Below are positions 27,265-37,765 of a stretch of DNA of 64,000 nt, piece after piece. The number at the start of each line of letters is the position of its first letter. Within the stretch, counting starts at the first letter, position 1. The notes under the pieces were generated by a model. It did not search any database. It was not told the origin of the DNA and saw nothing but the letters and a program-made list of their open reading frames with translations. The stretch is from Hasllibacter sp. MH4015. Lineage in GTDB: Bacteria > Pseudomonadota > Alphaproteobacteria > Rhodobacterales > Rhodobacteraceae. The DNA lies in the NCBI RefSeq assembly GCF_020177575.1, contig NZ_JAHTBK010000001.1, forward strand, positions 2,167,875 through 2,231,874. The letters run 5' to 3'. Both the position numbers and the translations under genes were made by a program.

Positions 27265-28728
27265 TCAGGCGGTACGGATCGGGTCGCGCATCGTCACGAT
27301 CTCTTCCGACATCGTGGGATGGACTGCAACCGTACGGTCGAAATCCTCCTTCGTGGCACCCATTTTCACCGCGATCCCCGCCAACTGGATCATCTCTCCG
27401 GCATTGGGCGCGACGATGTGACAGCCCAGGATCTTGCGGTTGGCCTTGGACACGACAAGCTTCATCAGCACGCGCCCCGGCTTACCGGCAAATGCGGTCT
27501 GCATCGGGCGGAAGGACGTGCAATAGACCTCGATCTCCTCTTGCTCGCGCGCGTCTTCCTCGGTCATGCCGATCGTGCCGTATTCGGGCTGGGTGAAGAT
27601 CGCCGACGGGATCAGGTCATGGTCGACGGGGGTCGGGTTGCCCTTGAAGACGGTCTCCACGAAGGCCATGCCCTCGCGGATCGCAACCGGTGTCAGGTTC
27701 ACGCGGTTGGTGACGTCACCGATGGCATAGACCGACGGCACGGCGGTCTGGCTGTACGCGTCCACCACGACCTCCCCCCGGCGCCCGATCTCCACCCCGA
27801 TCTCCTCCAGCCCCATATCGGTCGTATTGGGCGACCGCCCGGTGGCGAACAGGACATAGTCGAACACGCCCTCGCGCCCGTTGGTGGACTTGACCCAGAT
27901 CGGCCCCTCGCCCGCACCTTTCACATCGGTGTTGAGCGCCTGCATCTGCTTCACATCCGCCCCCATCGCCGCGTCGCTCTGGGTGGGCACGGCATCTTCG
28001 GGGTTCTGCGCATCGGCGGGCTTCATCTCCACGATATTGGTGCCGGTATGCAATTCGATCCCCTGCTCGCGCATCATCTCCGCGATCAGTCCGCGCGCCT
28101 CGTCGTCGAAACCGCGCAGGATCTGCGCCCCGCGGTAGAATTGCGTCACCTTCACGCCAAGGCCCGCCATGATGCAGGCGAACTCACACGCGATATATCC
28201 GCCCCCCACGATCAACAGGCTGCGCGGCAATTCCGGCAAGTTGAAGATGTCGTCGGACACGATGCCCAGATGGGCGTTCGGCATGTCGGGTTTCACCGGA
28301 TGCCCGCCCGTGGCCACCAGGATATGCTTGGCGGATTTCGTCACGCCGTTGGCGAACTGAACGTTGTGGGCATCCTTGAGGACCGCCCGGCTGTCGAAAA
28401 CTTCCACCCCCGATCCGTCCAGGAGGTTGCGATAGACCTGCTCCAGCCGGTCCAACTCGGTGTTGAGGTGGTCGCGGAACACGTCCCAGTGGAATTCTCC
28501 GTCCTTGACGTCCCACCCATAGGCGCGCGCGTCCGAAAACCCTTCGCGGTAGCTCGACGCGAAGACCATCAGCTTCTTGGGCACGCAGCCCCGGATCACG
28601 CAGGTCCCGCCCATCCGGTTATACTCGGCCAGGGCCACCTTCGCCCCCGTCGCCGCCGCGACCCTCGCGGCCCGTACACCGCCCGAGCCGCCCCCGATCA
28701 CGAAGAGGTCATAGTCGAATTCGGACAT
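27265..28728 (-). CDS. gor: Glutathione-disulfide reductase
   Basis: FAD/NADPH-dependent enzyme that keeps glutathione reduced. ATG 28728 gives 487 residues, about 25-35 more than usual. The FAD motif is VIGGGSGGVRAARVA, the redox cysteines C43 and C48 lie in GGTCVIRGCVPKK, the NADPH loop is VVGGGYIACEFA-like (IVGGGYIACEFACIM), and the C-terminal catalytic His-Glu pair is in HPTMSEE. The extra length is an Ala/Asp/Gln-rich insertion of about 30 residues (start at KPADAQNPEDAVP) after the NADPH domain beta strands. The gene is preceded by a 520-base gap containing a dispersed repeat. Confidence 0.93.
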   Translation of the reverse strand: MSEFDYDLFVIGGGSGGVRAARVAAATGAKVALAEYNRMGGTCVIRGCVPKKLMVFASSYREGFSDARAYGWDVKDGEFHWDVFRDHLNTELDRLEQVYRNLLDGSGVEVFDSRAVLKDAHNVQFANGVTKSAKHILVATGGHPVKPDMPNAHLGIVSDDIFNLPELPRSLLIVGGGYIACEFACIMAGLGVKVTQFYRGAQILRGFDDEARGLIAEMMREQGIELHTGTNIVEMKPADAQNPEDAVPTQSDAAMGADVKQMQALNTDVKGAGEGPIWVKSTNGREGVFDYVLFATGRSPNTTDMGLEEIGVEIGRRGEVVVDAYSQTAVPSVYAIGDVTNRVNLTPVAIREGMAFVETVFKGNPTPVDHDLIPSAIFTQPEYGTIGMTEEDAREQEEIEVYCTSFRPMQTAFAGKPGRVLMKLVVSKANRKILGCHIVAPNAGEMIQLAGIAVKMGATKEDFDRTVAVHPTMSEEIVTMRDPIRTA

Positions 28729-29249
28729 GGGCGCGGCTCCGCTGCAAGAAAACTCGCCCGACGGTATTCCACAGCGTCGCCCCAAGGACCAGAGGCAGGC
28801 GACGGGCCCGCGAAACAGACCCACCGCGCGCAGTATGGCGGATTTGCGCAACACCCCCTCTAGCCGCGCTATACGGGTGCCCGGTGATCACCGACCCAAG
28901 GCTGTTGGTTGCGATCCGAAGGCCCCCAGACCACCCCTTCATCGGGTGCAGGGTGTTCGGCTCCGGACCTTGCGCATCCTGTCCGCCCCTCCGGCTTTCA
29001 ACCGGGCGGGATCCGTGACCGCATCGAAGCGGCGCCGCTTCCTCTTGGCTCTTGCCCACACGGGGCCCGTGCCAGACCGAGAGATCCGCCCCTGCCCCGC
29101 CCGACCCCAAGGCCCGACGGCGCATTCGGCTGCGCGCGCCGAGCACGCGCCCGCCCCTCTTTGCTTCGAAAATACCTCGGGGGAGTCCGCAAGGACGGGG
29201 GCAGCGCCCCCAATTGGGGTGGGAGGGCGGGCCCTCCCACCCTCAAACT
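28729..29249. other. 521-base gap between gor and rpiA
   Basis: No credible gene is seen. The left part (28729-29100) is GC-rich sequence without clear structure; it must contain the gor promoter on the minus strand if gor is not transcribed from rpiA. The right part holds the hairpin repeat at 29156-29241 next to the rpiA stop. Confidence 0.65.
29156..29241. repeat. Dispersed hairpin repeat, copy 1
   Basis: Begins CCTCTTTGCTTC (29156-29167), continues AAATACCTCGGGGGAGTC and a GGGGGCAGCGCCCCC palindrome (to 29211), and ends in a perfect 10-bp stem GGTGGGAGGG / CCCTCCCACC (29218-29227, 29232-29241) nine bases after the rpiA stop. The first 56 bases closely match the copy at 45873-45932. Likely acts as a transcript 3' end. 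Confidence 0.8.
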
Positions 29250-30038
29250 TTAATCCTGCACGTCAACGAAAAGGTTGTCGGTATCGACCACATCGACCCG
29301 CTCATGCTCGATCGTGCCGTTGTTGATATCACGCACTTCAACGGTGCCGTCGGCATTGCCGATCACAAGGATGTCGCAGATATCGAGGAACAGGCCGTTC
29401 TCCACCACGCCGGGGATCTGGTTCAGCACTAGGCTCAACTGCGCCGGTTGCGCCACGCGGCGCAGATGCAGGTCGAGGATGTAATTGCCTTCGTCGGTGC
29501 GGAACGGCTCCGTGCCGCTCAGGCGCAGACTGGCCGAGCGTCCCAGCACATCGACATTCGACAGCATCTCCTCGATCAGCGCCTTGGTGGTCTGCCAGCC
29601 GAAGGGAATGATCTCCACCGGCAGGGGAAACGCACCCAGCGTGTCGACCTGCTTGGACAGATCGGCGATCACCACCATCTGGTCGCTCGCCGTGGCCACC
29701 ACCTTTTCGTGCAACAGCGCGCCGCCGCCGCCCTTTATCAGGTTCAGGTTGGGGTCGTATTCATCCGCCCCGTCGATGGTCAGGTCCAGCCAGCGCACCT
29801 CGTCCAGCGTCTTGACGTTCACCCCCACCTCGCGCGCCAGGTCTGCGGTGCGGCTCGACGTGGCAACGCCGGTAATCATCATGCCCTCTTCGCGCACCAG
29901 CTCCCCCAGGCAACGCACCATCCACGCCGCCGTGGACCCGGTGCCGAGGCCGACGCGCATGCCGTCCTCCACAAATTCCACGGCGCGCCGCGCGGCCACG
30001 TATTTCGCTTTGTCGATGGGGGACAGGTCGGCCGTCAT
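29250..30038 (-). CDS. rpiA: Ribose-5-phosphate isomerase A
   Basis: Interconverts ribose 5-phosphate and ribulose 5-phosphate in the pentose phosphate pathway. The 262 residues show the phosphate-binding GLGTGSTA near residue 30, the catalytic DGADEYDP and the KGGGGALLHEKVVA segment with its catalytic lysine and glutamate. It is 51 bases after thiN and ends at the hairpin repeat. Confidence 0.97.
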   Translation of the reverse strand: MTADLSPIDKAKYVAARRAVEFVEDGMRVGLGTGSTAAWMVRCLGELVREEGMMITGVATSSRTADLAREVGVNVKTLDEVRWLDLTIDGADEYDPNLNLIKGGGGALLHEKVVATASDQMVVIADLSKQVDTLGAFPLPVEIIPFGWQTTKALIEEMLSNVDVLGRSASLRLSGTEPFRTDEGNYILDLHLRRVAQPAQLSLVLNQIPGVVENGLFLDICDILVIGNADGTVEVRDINNGTIEHERVDVVDTDNLFVDVQD

Positions 30039-30089
30039 GGGGCAGCACTCGATCTCTTGGGCAACTTTGCGCCGGACCTTATCGAAGCC

Positions 30090-30836
30090 TCACCCCCGGG
30101 GCGAGTGCAAATCTGCCGCCGACAGCGCCGCCATCGCCGGATCCAGCGCCTCGCGCGGCAAGATCAGCAGCACCCCCGGCCCATCCGCGCAAAGGTGCGC
30201 CTGGTCCTGCGCCATCTCGTTGGAGGTCCCGATCTTGCGCGCCGGGTGCAGGTCGAGCGCGTCGAACTCCCACCGCAGCCCGGTGATGGAGACGCGCACG
30301 CCGTCCATCGGGAACAGCGACACGCGGGTCCCCGGCGGCAGGTGAAGGTCGATCGCGCGCGGCAGGTGCAGCACGACATCTTCCTCGCCCACCACGATCA
30401 CGCGCCGGTCGGGGCGCGCGATCAGCGAATGGAACACCGCCAGTTCATGGTCCAGCCGCGCCCCCGTGACCCCCACTGCCAGCACCATGGGCGCGTCCAC
30501 GGACCGCAGCGCCTTGTCGAAATCCGTGCTATCTTGCTCCGCGATATGGACCAGATGCGCGTCGGGAATCGCGGCGCGCGCGGCGTCCGGGAGCGAATCC
30601 ATATCGCCGATCACGGCCTCGGGAATCGCTCCAAGGTCGAGGATGGCCGCCGCCCCGCCATCGACGGCCACGACTTTTTCGCACCGTGCCCGGGCAAATG
30701 CGAAGGTATCGCCTGGCAAGGGGCCGCCGCCCACCAGCAACAGGGGGGCGTTGAATTTCAACGGCAATTCCGGCGCGCCCGTTCGGCCCGTCAAGGTCTT
30801 GCCATCTTCTGGGTCAAAGATCACGGAATGGTCCAA
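30090..30836 (-). CDS. thiN: Thiamine pyrophosphokinase
   Basis: Makes thiamine diphosphate from thiamine and ATP. A 248-residue protein with the N-terminal catalytic domain ([39 protein letters not shown]), which holds the acidic Mg/ATP and thiamine residues, and the C-terminal thiamine-binding beta domain ([19 protein letters not shown]). A non-conserved 28-residue N-terminal extension is present before the core. It is divergent from the acidic 903-residue protein and no TPP riboswitch is seen upstream. Confidence 0.93.
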   Translation of the reverse strand: MDHSVIFDPEDGKTLTGRTGAPELPLKFNAPLLLVGGGPLPGDTFAFARARCEKVVAVDGGAAAILDLGAIPEAVIGDMDSLPDAARAAIPDAHLVHIAEQDSTDFDKALRSVDAPMVLAVGVTGARLDHELAVFHSLIARPDRRVIVVGEEDVVLHLPRAIDLHLPPGTRVSLFPMDGVRVSITGLRWEFDALDLHPARKIGTSNEMAQDQAHLCADGPGVLLILPREALDPAMAALSAADLHSPRG

Positions 30837-30863
30837 TTCGTGTCGCTTTTGAATGGAAACAGT

Positions 30864-30891
30864 TTGTTACACCTTTCACGAGGAATATAAA
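30864..30891 (+). promoter_or_regulatory. Sigma-70 promoter candidate for the acidic protein gene
   Basis: TTGTTA (30864-30869), 16-base spacer, TATAAA (30886-30891). The region is clearly AT-richer than its surroundings. A short inverted repeat TCCGGT/ACCGGA (30893-30909) follows immediately and could be an operator or 5' hairpin; the ATG is 37 bases beyond the -10. Confidence 0.6.
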
Positions 30892-30928
30892 TTCCGGTGT
30901 CCAACCGGACGAGCAGAGTGGCAGAGCA

Positions 30929-33640
30929 ATGAGTGACGAGAACAAGATCCTGACAGTGTCCTACGGGACGTTTTCCTGCACCCTTGAGGGCTTCGACCGC
31001 CCGTTCGAGGCGATGAAGGCCGTGGCGGAATATTTCCGCGATCTCGCGGCGGAAGATCGTTACTTCGGGGCCGAACCGCCCACGCCGGACGCAGAAACGC
31101 TCCACCGCATCACGGAGGCTGCGATCCAGCGCCGCGTCGAATCGCGCCGTGTGGACAATGGCCTCATCATGCGCCCCGAAGGCGCCCCCGCCGAAGACAC
31201 GCCCGCTTTTGAAGGTGCTTCCGAACTGGTTGTGCGCGAAGACCGCGACGCCATCGAAGACGCCGTCGAAAGCGTGACCCCCGAAGCCGACGCCGAACCT
31301 GCCCTCGCCGCCGACGAAGAATTGGTGGCGGAGGAGGCCGCATCCGAAGACGCAGACGCGGCAGAAACTGCCGAAGACCCCGCCGACGATATCGCCGACG
31401 CCCAAGCCGAAGCCGATGCCGATGCCGATGCCGAGGCGGAGGATGAAGCGGATAGTGCCGAGGACGAGGCAGAGGATGAAGCGACGGAAGAGGACAGCGC
31501 CGACACGATTGCGTCCGTTGCCGCCCTGATGTCCGACGCCGACGCGCCGGAGGCCGAGGTTGAAGACGAGGCCGCCCCCGCCGGGGACGACTCGGTCGTG
31601 GCCGGGTTCGAGACCGCCGAGGTGGAAGCCGCCGACGAGGCCGAGGCCGAAGCCAACGTTACAGAAGCCGACGACACGGACGCTGACGTTGCGGAGGTCG
31701 AGGAAGACGAGATCGAAGACACCCAGGGCGATGCCGGGGCCGACACCCTGATCGCCGTCGCCGCCGCAATGGCCGCCGGGACCATCGCTGCCGAAGCCCT
31801 TGATGAGGATGAGGCGCTCGATGCGGAGGCCGAGGAAGACATCGCCATCGCCGCCGATCCCGAAAACGCCGTGATCGACCCGCTGGGTGACGATTCCCTC
31901 TCCGCCGGTCTCGACGCCGACGATGCGGCCGATGACAGCGACGCCTTCGATCTGGCGGAGGAGGAGATCGACTCCATCTTCGCCGGTGACGCCGAAGACG
32001 ACACGGCCTTTGACGGCGCATCCGTTGCCGCCCGTCTGGCCCGCATCCGCCAGGCCGCCGTCGAGGAGGATGGCGACAGCGCCGCCCCGACCGTGCAGCC
32101 CGACGATGAACTGATCTCCGCCGGCGGCGAAGGGGCCGCGCCCGAGCCGGTGATCGAAGCCGACGATGACAGCGCCGTGGCCGCCCTTGCCGCCGCCTTC
32201 GCCACCGGCGCGTCCACCATGGCCGCCGCGTCCGAGGCGCTCGACCAGGTGGAGACGGATGCCGGGGAAGAGCGCGCCGTGGAAGAGGAGGCCAGCGACG
32301 ACACGCTTGCCGCCATCGCCGCCCTGCGCAGCGACGAAGACACCGCCGAGATCCACGACGCGGACGACGCCGAAGCCGCCGATGCGGAGGAGGTTGTCGA
32401 GACGGAAGCCGCGGATGCGGATGCCGCAGATGCCGACGCCGACGCGTCCGACGCCGACGCGCCCGACGCCGATACGCCCGAGGCGGAAACCCGCGCGCAC
32501 TTCGCGCCGTCCGACGACGGCGACAGTGAAGACCGCCTGTTCGAGGCCACCGAAGGTCGCCTCGCCACCGTGGAAACCACCCGCCGTCGCGCGAATATCG
32601 AACATCTCAAGGCTGCCGTCGCCGCCCGCGCGGCAGAGACGCAATTCGCCGCCGACGGGGCAAGCGCCGCCGATCTGGGGGCCAATGCCGACACCGCCGC
32701 CGAATACCGCGAAGACCTGGCCCGCGTGATGCGCCCGCGCCGGGTGCGCGTGGACGTCTCGCGCCGTGGCACCGCCGAAGCGCGCCCCGCGCCGCTGGTG
32801 CTGGTGTCCGAACAGCGTGTCGATGATGCGCCCGACGCCGCCCCGGCCGAAGCCGCCTCCATCATGCCCCGCCGCGTGTCCCGTGAGGATGCGGAGGTCG
32901 ATGCACCGGCCCGTCCGGTCCCAACCATCGTGCCCGAAGCGGCCCAGGCCGGGGACCCGATCATCGCGGAGGCGGACACGCCGCTGGTGCTCGACACGCC
33001 GGTCGCCGAAGCCGAGACCGCCTTTGATGAGGGTGCCTTCGCTGACACGCGCCCCGCTCCGCGCAAGATGGCAAGCTCGCTCGCCAATCTCGCGCAGCGC
33101 GCCGGTCAGATCGCCGTGGGCCTCGGCCGTCCCGCCCCGAAGGAACGTGCGGATGAGGTGGCGGAGGCCGATCACGATCCGGTCGACGAGGCTCCGGTCC
33201 TCGACCCCTCCGCACCCGCCGCACCTGAGGAGGCTCGGGCGCCCCAGGACGCCGATCACGACGATGATCCGATCGCCGCGCTGGAGGAACAGCTGGCCCG
33301 CGAGTTGGAAGAAGTCCGCGAGAACCCGGTTCAGCCCCAGGCCGCCCCGGCCCAAAGCGAGGGCGCGGAAGAGGTCGACCACTTCGCCCAATTCGCCGAA
33401 GTCCTCGCCGCGTCGGAAGCCACGGAAATCGTGGAAGTCGTGGAGATGGGCGCGGAATACCTGACCAAGGAGGCCGGTCTGGAAACGTTCAAGCGCATGC
33501 AGCTTCTGCGCCTTGTCCGGATCGCCACCGATGGCAGCATCTCCCGGCCCGAGGCGATTGCCGCCGTGGACAGCCTGACCGAGGATGGCGTACTTGAGCC
33601 GGTGGAGGATAATGTCTACCGCCTGGGTCGCGGCATCTGA
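30929..33640 (+). CDS. Large acidic, mostly disordered protein of unknown function
   Basis: A 903-residue protein with two conserved-looking ends and a long acidic centre. Residues about 5-80 form a folded N-terminal domain ([39 protein letters not shown]). Residues about 90-720 are dominated by Ala, Asp and Glu with many short repeats of the type DADA/EAED, and should be disordered. The C-terminal 75 residues ([40 protein letters not shown]) look like a helical or winged-helix domain. No signal peptide or membrane segment, so cytoplasmic. The gene stands alone with its own promoter and terminator. I do not know its function; sometimes such ends are mis-annotated as chemotaxis or lipoproteins. 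Confidence 0.8.
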   Translation: MSDENKILTVSYGTFSCTLEGFDRPFEAMKAVAEYFRDLAAEDRYFGAEPPTPDAETLHRITEAAIQRRVESRRVDNGLIMRPEGAPAEDTPAFEGASELVVREDRDAIEDAVESVTPEADAEPALAADEELVAEEAASEDADAAETAEDPADDIADAQAEADADADAEAEDEADSAEDEAEDEATEEDSADTIASVAALMSDADAPEAEVEDEAAPAGDDSVVAGFETAEVEAADEAEAEANVTEADDTDADVAEVEEDEIEDTQGDAGADTLIAVAAAMAAGTIAAEALDEDEALDAEAEEDIAIAADPENAVIDPLGDDSLSAGLDADDAADDSDAFDLAEEEIDSIFAGDAEDDTAFDGASVAARLARIRQAAVEEDGDSAAPTVQPDDELISAGGEGAAPEPVIEADDDSAVAALAAAFATGASTMAAASEALDQVETDAGEERAVEEEASDDTLAAIAALRSDEDTAEIHDADDAEAADAEEVVETEAADADAADADADASDADAPDADTPEAETRAHFAPSDDGDSEDRLFEATEGRLATVETTRRRANIEHLKAAVAARAAETQFAADGASAADLGANADTAAEYREDLARVMRPRRVRVDVSRRGTAEARPAPLVLVSEQRVDDAPDAAPAEAASIMPRRVSREDAEVDAPARPVPTIVPEAAQAGDPIIAEADTPLVLDTPVAEAETAFDEGAFADTRPAPRKMASSLANLAQRAGQIAVGLGRPAPKERADEVAEADHDPVDEAPVLDPSAPAAPEEARAPQDADHDDDPIAALEEQLARELEEVRENPVQPQAAPAQSEGAEEVDHFAQFAEVLAASEATEIVEVVEMGAEYLTKEAGLETFKRMQLLRLVRIATDGSISRPEAIAAVDSLTEDGVLEPVEDNVYRLGRGI

Positions 33641-33664
33641 TCCGACAGGACATCACGATAGACG

Positions 33665-33696
33665 AAGGGCGCCCGTTGCGGCGCCCTTTTCGTTTT
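33665..33696 (+). terminator. Rho-independent terminator
   Basis: Perfect 9-bp stem AAGGGCGCC / GGCGCCCTT (33665-33673, 33680-33688), 6-base loop, then TTCGTTTT. It follows the acidic protein gene by 24 bases. Confidence 0.9.
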
Positions 33697-33710
33697 CCGG
33701 GCCTCGCCCG

Positions 33711-33938
33711 CTACTCGTCCGGTGCCGCGTCCGGGTCGGCCTGACCCACCCCCAGGAAGACCGATTTCAGTGGCAGGGCCCAGATGATGGAAAACGCGAG
33801 GCAGATCACGATCTGCAACCAGACCGGCCAGCCCTCGATCAGCGACAGGATGAACCAGACCGCCGCGATATAGGCGGGCAGACCGACCAGAAGGATGAAC
33901 AGCGACCAGCGCCGCCGGGCTTTGTAGCTAAGGGCCAT
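33711..33938 (-). CDS. DUF2842 family membrane protein
   Basis: A 75-residue protein with a basic N-terminus (SYKARRRW), two membrane helices (about 12-32 and 38-60) and an acidic C-terminal tail. This is the DUF2842 family of alphaproteobacteria, of unknown function. It begins 12 bases after the purA stop and is probably co-transcribed with it. Confidence 0.85.
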   Translation of the reverse strand: MALSYKARRRWSLFILLVGLPAYIAAVWFILSLIEGWPVWLQIVICLAFSIIWALPLKSVFLGVGQADPDAAPDE

Positions 33939-33950
33939 GTCCCCTCCGGA

Positions 33951-35246
33951 TCAATCGGCGAACGGGTCGGTCACAAGGATCGTGTCATCGCGTTCGGGCG
34001 AGGTGGAGAGTAGTGCGACCGGGCATTGGATCAACTCCTCGATCCGGCGCACATATTTGATCGCCTCCCCCGGCAGATCGGCCCAGGACCGGGCGCGGGC
34101 GGTCGATTGGCTCCAGCCCGGCATCTCCTCGTAGATCGGGGTGCAACGCGCTTGGGCGTCGGTTGCGGTGGGCAGATAATCAAGCCGCGTGCCGTCCAGG
34201 TCATAGCCTACGCAGATCTTCAGCGTCTCGAACCCGTCCAGCACGTCGATCTTGGTCAGCGCAATCCCCTTGACGCCACTGGTCACGCAGGTCTGGCGCA
34301 CCAGCACCGCATCGAACCAGCCGCAGCGCCGCTTGCGCCCGGTCGTGGTGCCGAATTCGTGGCCCTGTTCGCCCAGGCGCTGGCCATCGGCATCGTGCAA
34401 CTCGGTGGGAAATGGCCCCTCGCCCACGCGGGTCGTGTAGGCTTTGACCAACCCCAGCACGTAGTCGATGGCGCCCGGCCCAAGGCCCACCCCCGTCGCC
34501 GCCTGCCCGGCGATGACATTGGAGGAGGTGACGAAGGGATAAGTGCCGAAATCAATGTCCAGAAGCGCGCCCTGCGCCCCTTCGAACAGGATGCGTTTGC
34601 CCGCACGGCGCTTCTCGTTCAACACCTTCCAGACCGGGGCGGCATAGGGCAGGATCTTGGGCGCAACCTCCCGCAATCGGGCGATCAGGGCGGCGCGGTC
34701 CACCGGGTCGAGGCCGAGGCCACGGCGCAGCGCATCGTGGTGGGCGAGCGCCCGGTCTACCCGCGCCTCCAGCGTTGTCGCGTCGGCAAGATCCGCGACG
34801 CGCACCACGCGGCGGCCGACCTTGTCCTCGTAGGCCGGGCCGATGCCGCGGCCCGTCGTGCCGATCTTGGCGCCGGGGTTCGCGGCCTCCTCCCGGGCGC
34901 GGTCCAGCTCTCCGTGGATGGGCAGGATCAGCGGCGTGTTCTCGGCGATCATCAGGGTGTCGGGGCCGATCTCAACGCCCTGGGCGCGGATCGTCTCGAT
35001 CTCGTCCACCAGGTGCCAAGGATCAAGCACGACGCCGTTGCCGATCACCGACAGTTTGCCCCCGCGCACCACGCCCGAGGGCAGCGCGTGCAGCTTGAAG
35101 ACCTCGCCGTCGATCACAAGCGTATGGCCCGCGTTGTGCCCGCCCTGGAACCGCGCGATCACGTCGGCCCGTTCACTCAGCCAGTCGACAATCTTGCCCT
35201 TGCCTTCATCGCCCCACTGGGCGCCGACAACCACGACATTAGCCAT
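33951..35246 (-). CDS. purA: Adenylosuccinate synthetase
   Basis: First committed step from IMP to AMP, GTP-dependent. The 431 residues begin with the P-loop [16 protein letters not shown]; the catalytic HNAGHTL histidine segment, the IMP-contact [13 protein letters not shown] and the GTP specificity TKIDVLDG are in order. The start ATG has a ribosome site (AAGGAG) upstream. It is divergent from secG across a 284-base gap. Confidence 0.98.
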   Translation of the reverse strand: MANVVVVGAQWGDEGKGKIVDWLSERADVIARFQGGHNAGHTLVIDGEVFKLHALPSGVVRGGKLSVIGNGVVLDPWHLVDEIETIRAQGVEIGPDTLMIAENTPLILPIHGELDRAREEAANPGAKIGTTGRGIGPAYEDKVGRRVVRVADLADATTLEARVDRALAHHDALRRGLGLDPVDRAALIARLREVAPKILPYAAPVWKVLNEKRRAGKRILFEGAQGALLDIDFGTYPFVTSSNVIAGQAATGVGLGPGAIDYVLGLVKAYTTRVGEGPFPTELHDADGQRLGEQGHEFGTTTGRKRRCGWFDAVLVRQTCVTSGVKGIALTKIDVLDGFETLKICVGYDLDGTRLDYLPTATDAQARCTPIYEEMPGWSQSTARARSWADLPGEAIKYVRRIEELIQCPVALLSTSPERDDTILVTDPFAD

Positions 35247-35530
35247 GTGATCTCCTTCAAACGGGTGTGGCGAAGCCGAGGGCGGCTATACCGGGCCGGG
35301 CAACGAGGGGGAACCGATATTTGTGTCGCGTCCCGACGCTACGGGTACGATTAGCCAAATTCACACCTATATGGGGTCGGATTGCATGGAACGACTTCAT
35401 GTGAAACCATTCATTCCGCACGCTAAACGGGAATCACTGCTTTGAACATTCGGGTCGCTCTTGCGGCGGCCTGTCGCATCTCATAAGGAGACGCAAATCA
35501 GAGCACTGGTCGCTGAAAAAGGCCCCGCCA

Positions 35531-35908
35531 ATGGAAAATGTCATCCTCGTCGTCCACCTGATCCTCGCCGTCTGTCTGATCGGCGTGGTTTTGCTGCAAC
35601 GCTCCGAAGGGGGCGGTCTGGGCATGGGTGGCGGCGGCGGCGGTGGCGTGATGACCGGACGCCAGGCCGCGACGGCCCTGGGCAAGCTGACCTGGGCCTT
35701 CGCGATCGCGTTTCTGATCACCTCGATCACCCTGACGATCATCGCGACGCAGAACTCCGCCGGATCATCCCTGCTGGACGAATTGGGCGGCCTGCCCCCC
35801 GCCGAGGGGGAGACGGGCGGCGAGGGCGGAACCGCATTGCCGCCGATCGACCAGATGCTGCCGCCGATCCAGGGCGACGCACCGGCCCTGCCCCCGATCG
35901 AAGAATAA
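35531..35908 (+). CDS. secG: Preprotein translocase subunit SecG
   Basis: Small partner of SecYE that helps protein export. The 125 residues have two membrane helices (about 2-22 and 54-75) connected by a cytoplasmic loop with a long glycine stretch (GGGLGMGGGGGGGVMTGRQA), typical of alphaproteobacterial SecG. The C-terminal tail is rich in Pro, Glu and Gly and probably disordered. It precedes pyrG with a 192-base gap containing a palindrome. Confidence 0.93.
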   Translation: MENVILVVHLILAVCLIGVVLLQRSEGGGLGMGGGGGGGVMTGRQAATALGKLTWAFAIAFLITSITLTIIATQNSAGSSLLDELGGLPPAEGETGGEGGTALPPIDQMLPPIQGDAPALPPIEE

Positions 35909-35928
35909 GATCAGCGCGCTATCGGTTT

Positions 35929-35951
35929 GCGCCACCCCATATGGGGGGCGC
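35929..35951. terminator. Hairpin after secG, weak terminator or operator
   Basis: GCGCCACCCC / ATAT / GGGGGGCGC, nearly perfect arms, lies 21 bases after the secG stop. No T-run follows, so it could equally be a protein site related to the CCCCATATAGG words at 27202 and 35366. Confidence 0.35.
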
Positions 35952-36100
35952 AGGCCAGCCATCCACATGATATTGCCACGACACCGCAAAGTCCGCTTGT
36001 GCCGGGCGGGCGAATCCGGGTATCCTCAAATCCCGTGATAACAGGAATGATGGGCGGCGGTTGAGACGCGCCAGCACCATCTGCGCGGGGGACAGCAGTC

Positions 36101-37744
36101 ATGGCCAGGTTCATTTTCATCACCGGGGGTGTGGTTTCGTCCCTTGGCAAGGGGCTGGCCTCCGCCGCGCTCGGCGCATTGCTGCAATCGCGCGGCTTCA
36201 CGGTCCGCCTGCGCAAGCTCGACCCCTACCTGAACGTCGATCCCGGCACGATGTCACCCTTTGAGCATGGGGAGGTGTTCGTGACCGACGATGGGGCGGA
36301 AACGGACCTCGACCTCGGCCATTACGAACGCTTTACGGGCGTGCCCGCGCGCAAGACCGATTCCATCTCCTCCGGCCGGATCTACACCAACGTGCTGGAG
36401 AAGGAGCGGCGCGGCGATTACCTGGGCAAGACGATCCAGGTGATCCCCCACGTCACCAATGAAATCAAGGACTTCATCTCCATCGGGGAAGACGAGGTGG
36501 ATTTCATGCTGTGCGAAATTGGCGGCACGGTCGGCGATATCGAGGGTCTGCCATTCTTCGAGGCGATCCGCCAGTTCAGCCAGGACAAGGCGCGCGGGCA
36601 ATGCATTTTCATGCACCTGACGCTGCTGCCCTACATAAAGGCGAGCGGCGAGTTGAAAACCAAGCCGACCCAGCACTCCGTCAAGGAACTCCGCTCCATC
36701 GGCCTCGCGCCGGACATTCTCGTCTGCCGCTCCGAAGGGCCGATCCCGGAGAAGGAGCGGGAGAAGCTGGCGCTGTTTTGCAACGTGCGCCCGGACGCCG
36801 TCATCGCGGCCCAGGACCTCAAGTCGATCTACACCGCGCCCCTGGCGTACCACCGCGAGGGGCTGGACCAGGCGGTACTGGACGCGTTTCAGATCAGCCC
36901 CGCCCCCAAGCCCGACCTGAGCATCTGGGAAGACGTGGCCGACCGCATCAACAATCCCGAGGGGGAGGTGAAGGTCGCTATCGTCGGCAAATACACGCAG
37001 CTGGAAGACGCCTATAAATCCATCGCGGAGGCGTTGACCCATGGCGGCATGGCGAACCGCGTGAAGGTCTCCGTCGAATGGGTCGATGCGGAGATTTTCG
37101 AGCGCGAGGACGTGGCCCCGCACCTCGAAGGTTTCCACGCGATCCTTGTGCCCGGCGGCTTTGGTGAGCGCGGGACGGAGGGCAAGATCAAGGCCGCCGA
37201 ATTCGCGCGGACCCGTGGTGTGCCCTATCTAGGGATCTGTCTGGGGATGCAGATGGCGGTGATCGAGGCGGCCCGGAACCTTGCCGATCTGGGTGATGCA
37301 GGATCCGAGGAATTCGACCACGAGGCCGGGAAAAAGCGTTTCACACCAGTGGTTTACCACCTCAAGGAATGGGTGCAGGGCAATCACAAGGTCGAACGCA
37401 AGGTGACCGACGACAAGGGCGGCACGATGCGCCTGGGTGCCTATGACGCGGTGCTGGCGGAGGGCTCTCAGGTCGCGCAGGCCTATGGCGGCACGGCCAT
37501 CGAGGAGCGGCATCGCCACCGCTACGAGGTCGATATCAAATATCGCGAGGCGCTGGAGGCGCAGGGCCTGATCTTCTCGGGCATGTCCCCCGATGGCCGT
37601 CTGCCGGAGATCGTGGAGGTCAAGGACCATCCGTGGTTCATCGGCGTGCAATTCCACCCGGAGCTGAAGTCGAAACCCTTCGCGCCGCACCCGCTGTTCC
37701 GGGATTTCATACGCGCCGCGAAGGAAAATTCCCGCCTGGTCTGA
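36101..37744 (+). CDS. pyrG: CTP synthase
   Basis: Amidates UTP to CTP with glutamine. The N-terminal synthase half (to about 270) begins [16 protein letters not shown], the ATP-binding loop, and has [15 protein letters not shown]. The C-terminal class I glutamine amidotransferase has the nucleophile cysteine in YLGICLGMQ and the HPE pair in VQFHPELKS. At 547 residues it is of normal length. Confidence 0.98.
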   Translation: MARFIFITGGVVSSLGKGLASAALGALLQSRGFTVRLRKLDPYLNVDPGTMSPFEHGEVFVTDDGAETDLDLGHYERFTGVPARKTDSISSGRIYTNVLEKERRGDYLGKTIQVIPHVTNEIKDFISIGEDEVDFMLCEIGGTVGDIEGLPFFEAIRQFSQDKARGQCIFMHLTLLPYIKASGELKTKPTQHSVKELRSIGLAPDILVCRSEGPIPEKEREKLALFCNVRPDAVIAAQDLKSIYTAPLAYHREGLDQAVLDAFQISPAPKPDLSIWEDVADRINNPEGEVKVAIVGKYTQLEDAYKSIAEALTHGGMANRVKVSVEWVDAEIFEREDVAPHLEGFHAILVPGGFGERGTEGKIKAAEFARTRGVPYLGICLGMQMAVIEAARNLADLGDAGSEEFDHEAGKKRFTPVVYHLKEWVQGNHKVERKVTDDKGGTMRLGAYDAVLAEGSQVAQAYGGTAIEERHRHRYEVDIKYREALEAQGLIFSGMSPDGRLPEIVEVKDHPWFIGVQFHPELKSKPFAPHPLFRDFIRAAKENSRLV

Positions 37745-37765
37745 TCGCGCCCGAAGCGACCGCGC

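Noticed and set aside
28729-29155. Small genes in the gor-rpiA gap
   Set aside because: Several short open frames exist in both directions but none has a ribosome site, conserved domain or consistent codon use.
30837-30928. TPP riboswitch for thiN
   Set aside because: The 92-base divergent gap has no THI-box sequence.
30821-33391. Long minus-strand frame opposite the acidic protein, Gly/Val/Phe-rich
   Set aside because: It mirrors the GAY/GCN/GAR codons of the plus-strand gene, which itself has promoter, terminator and conserved-looking ends.
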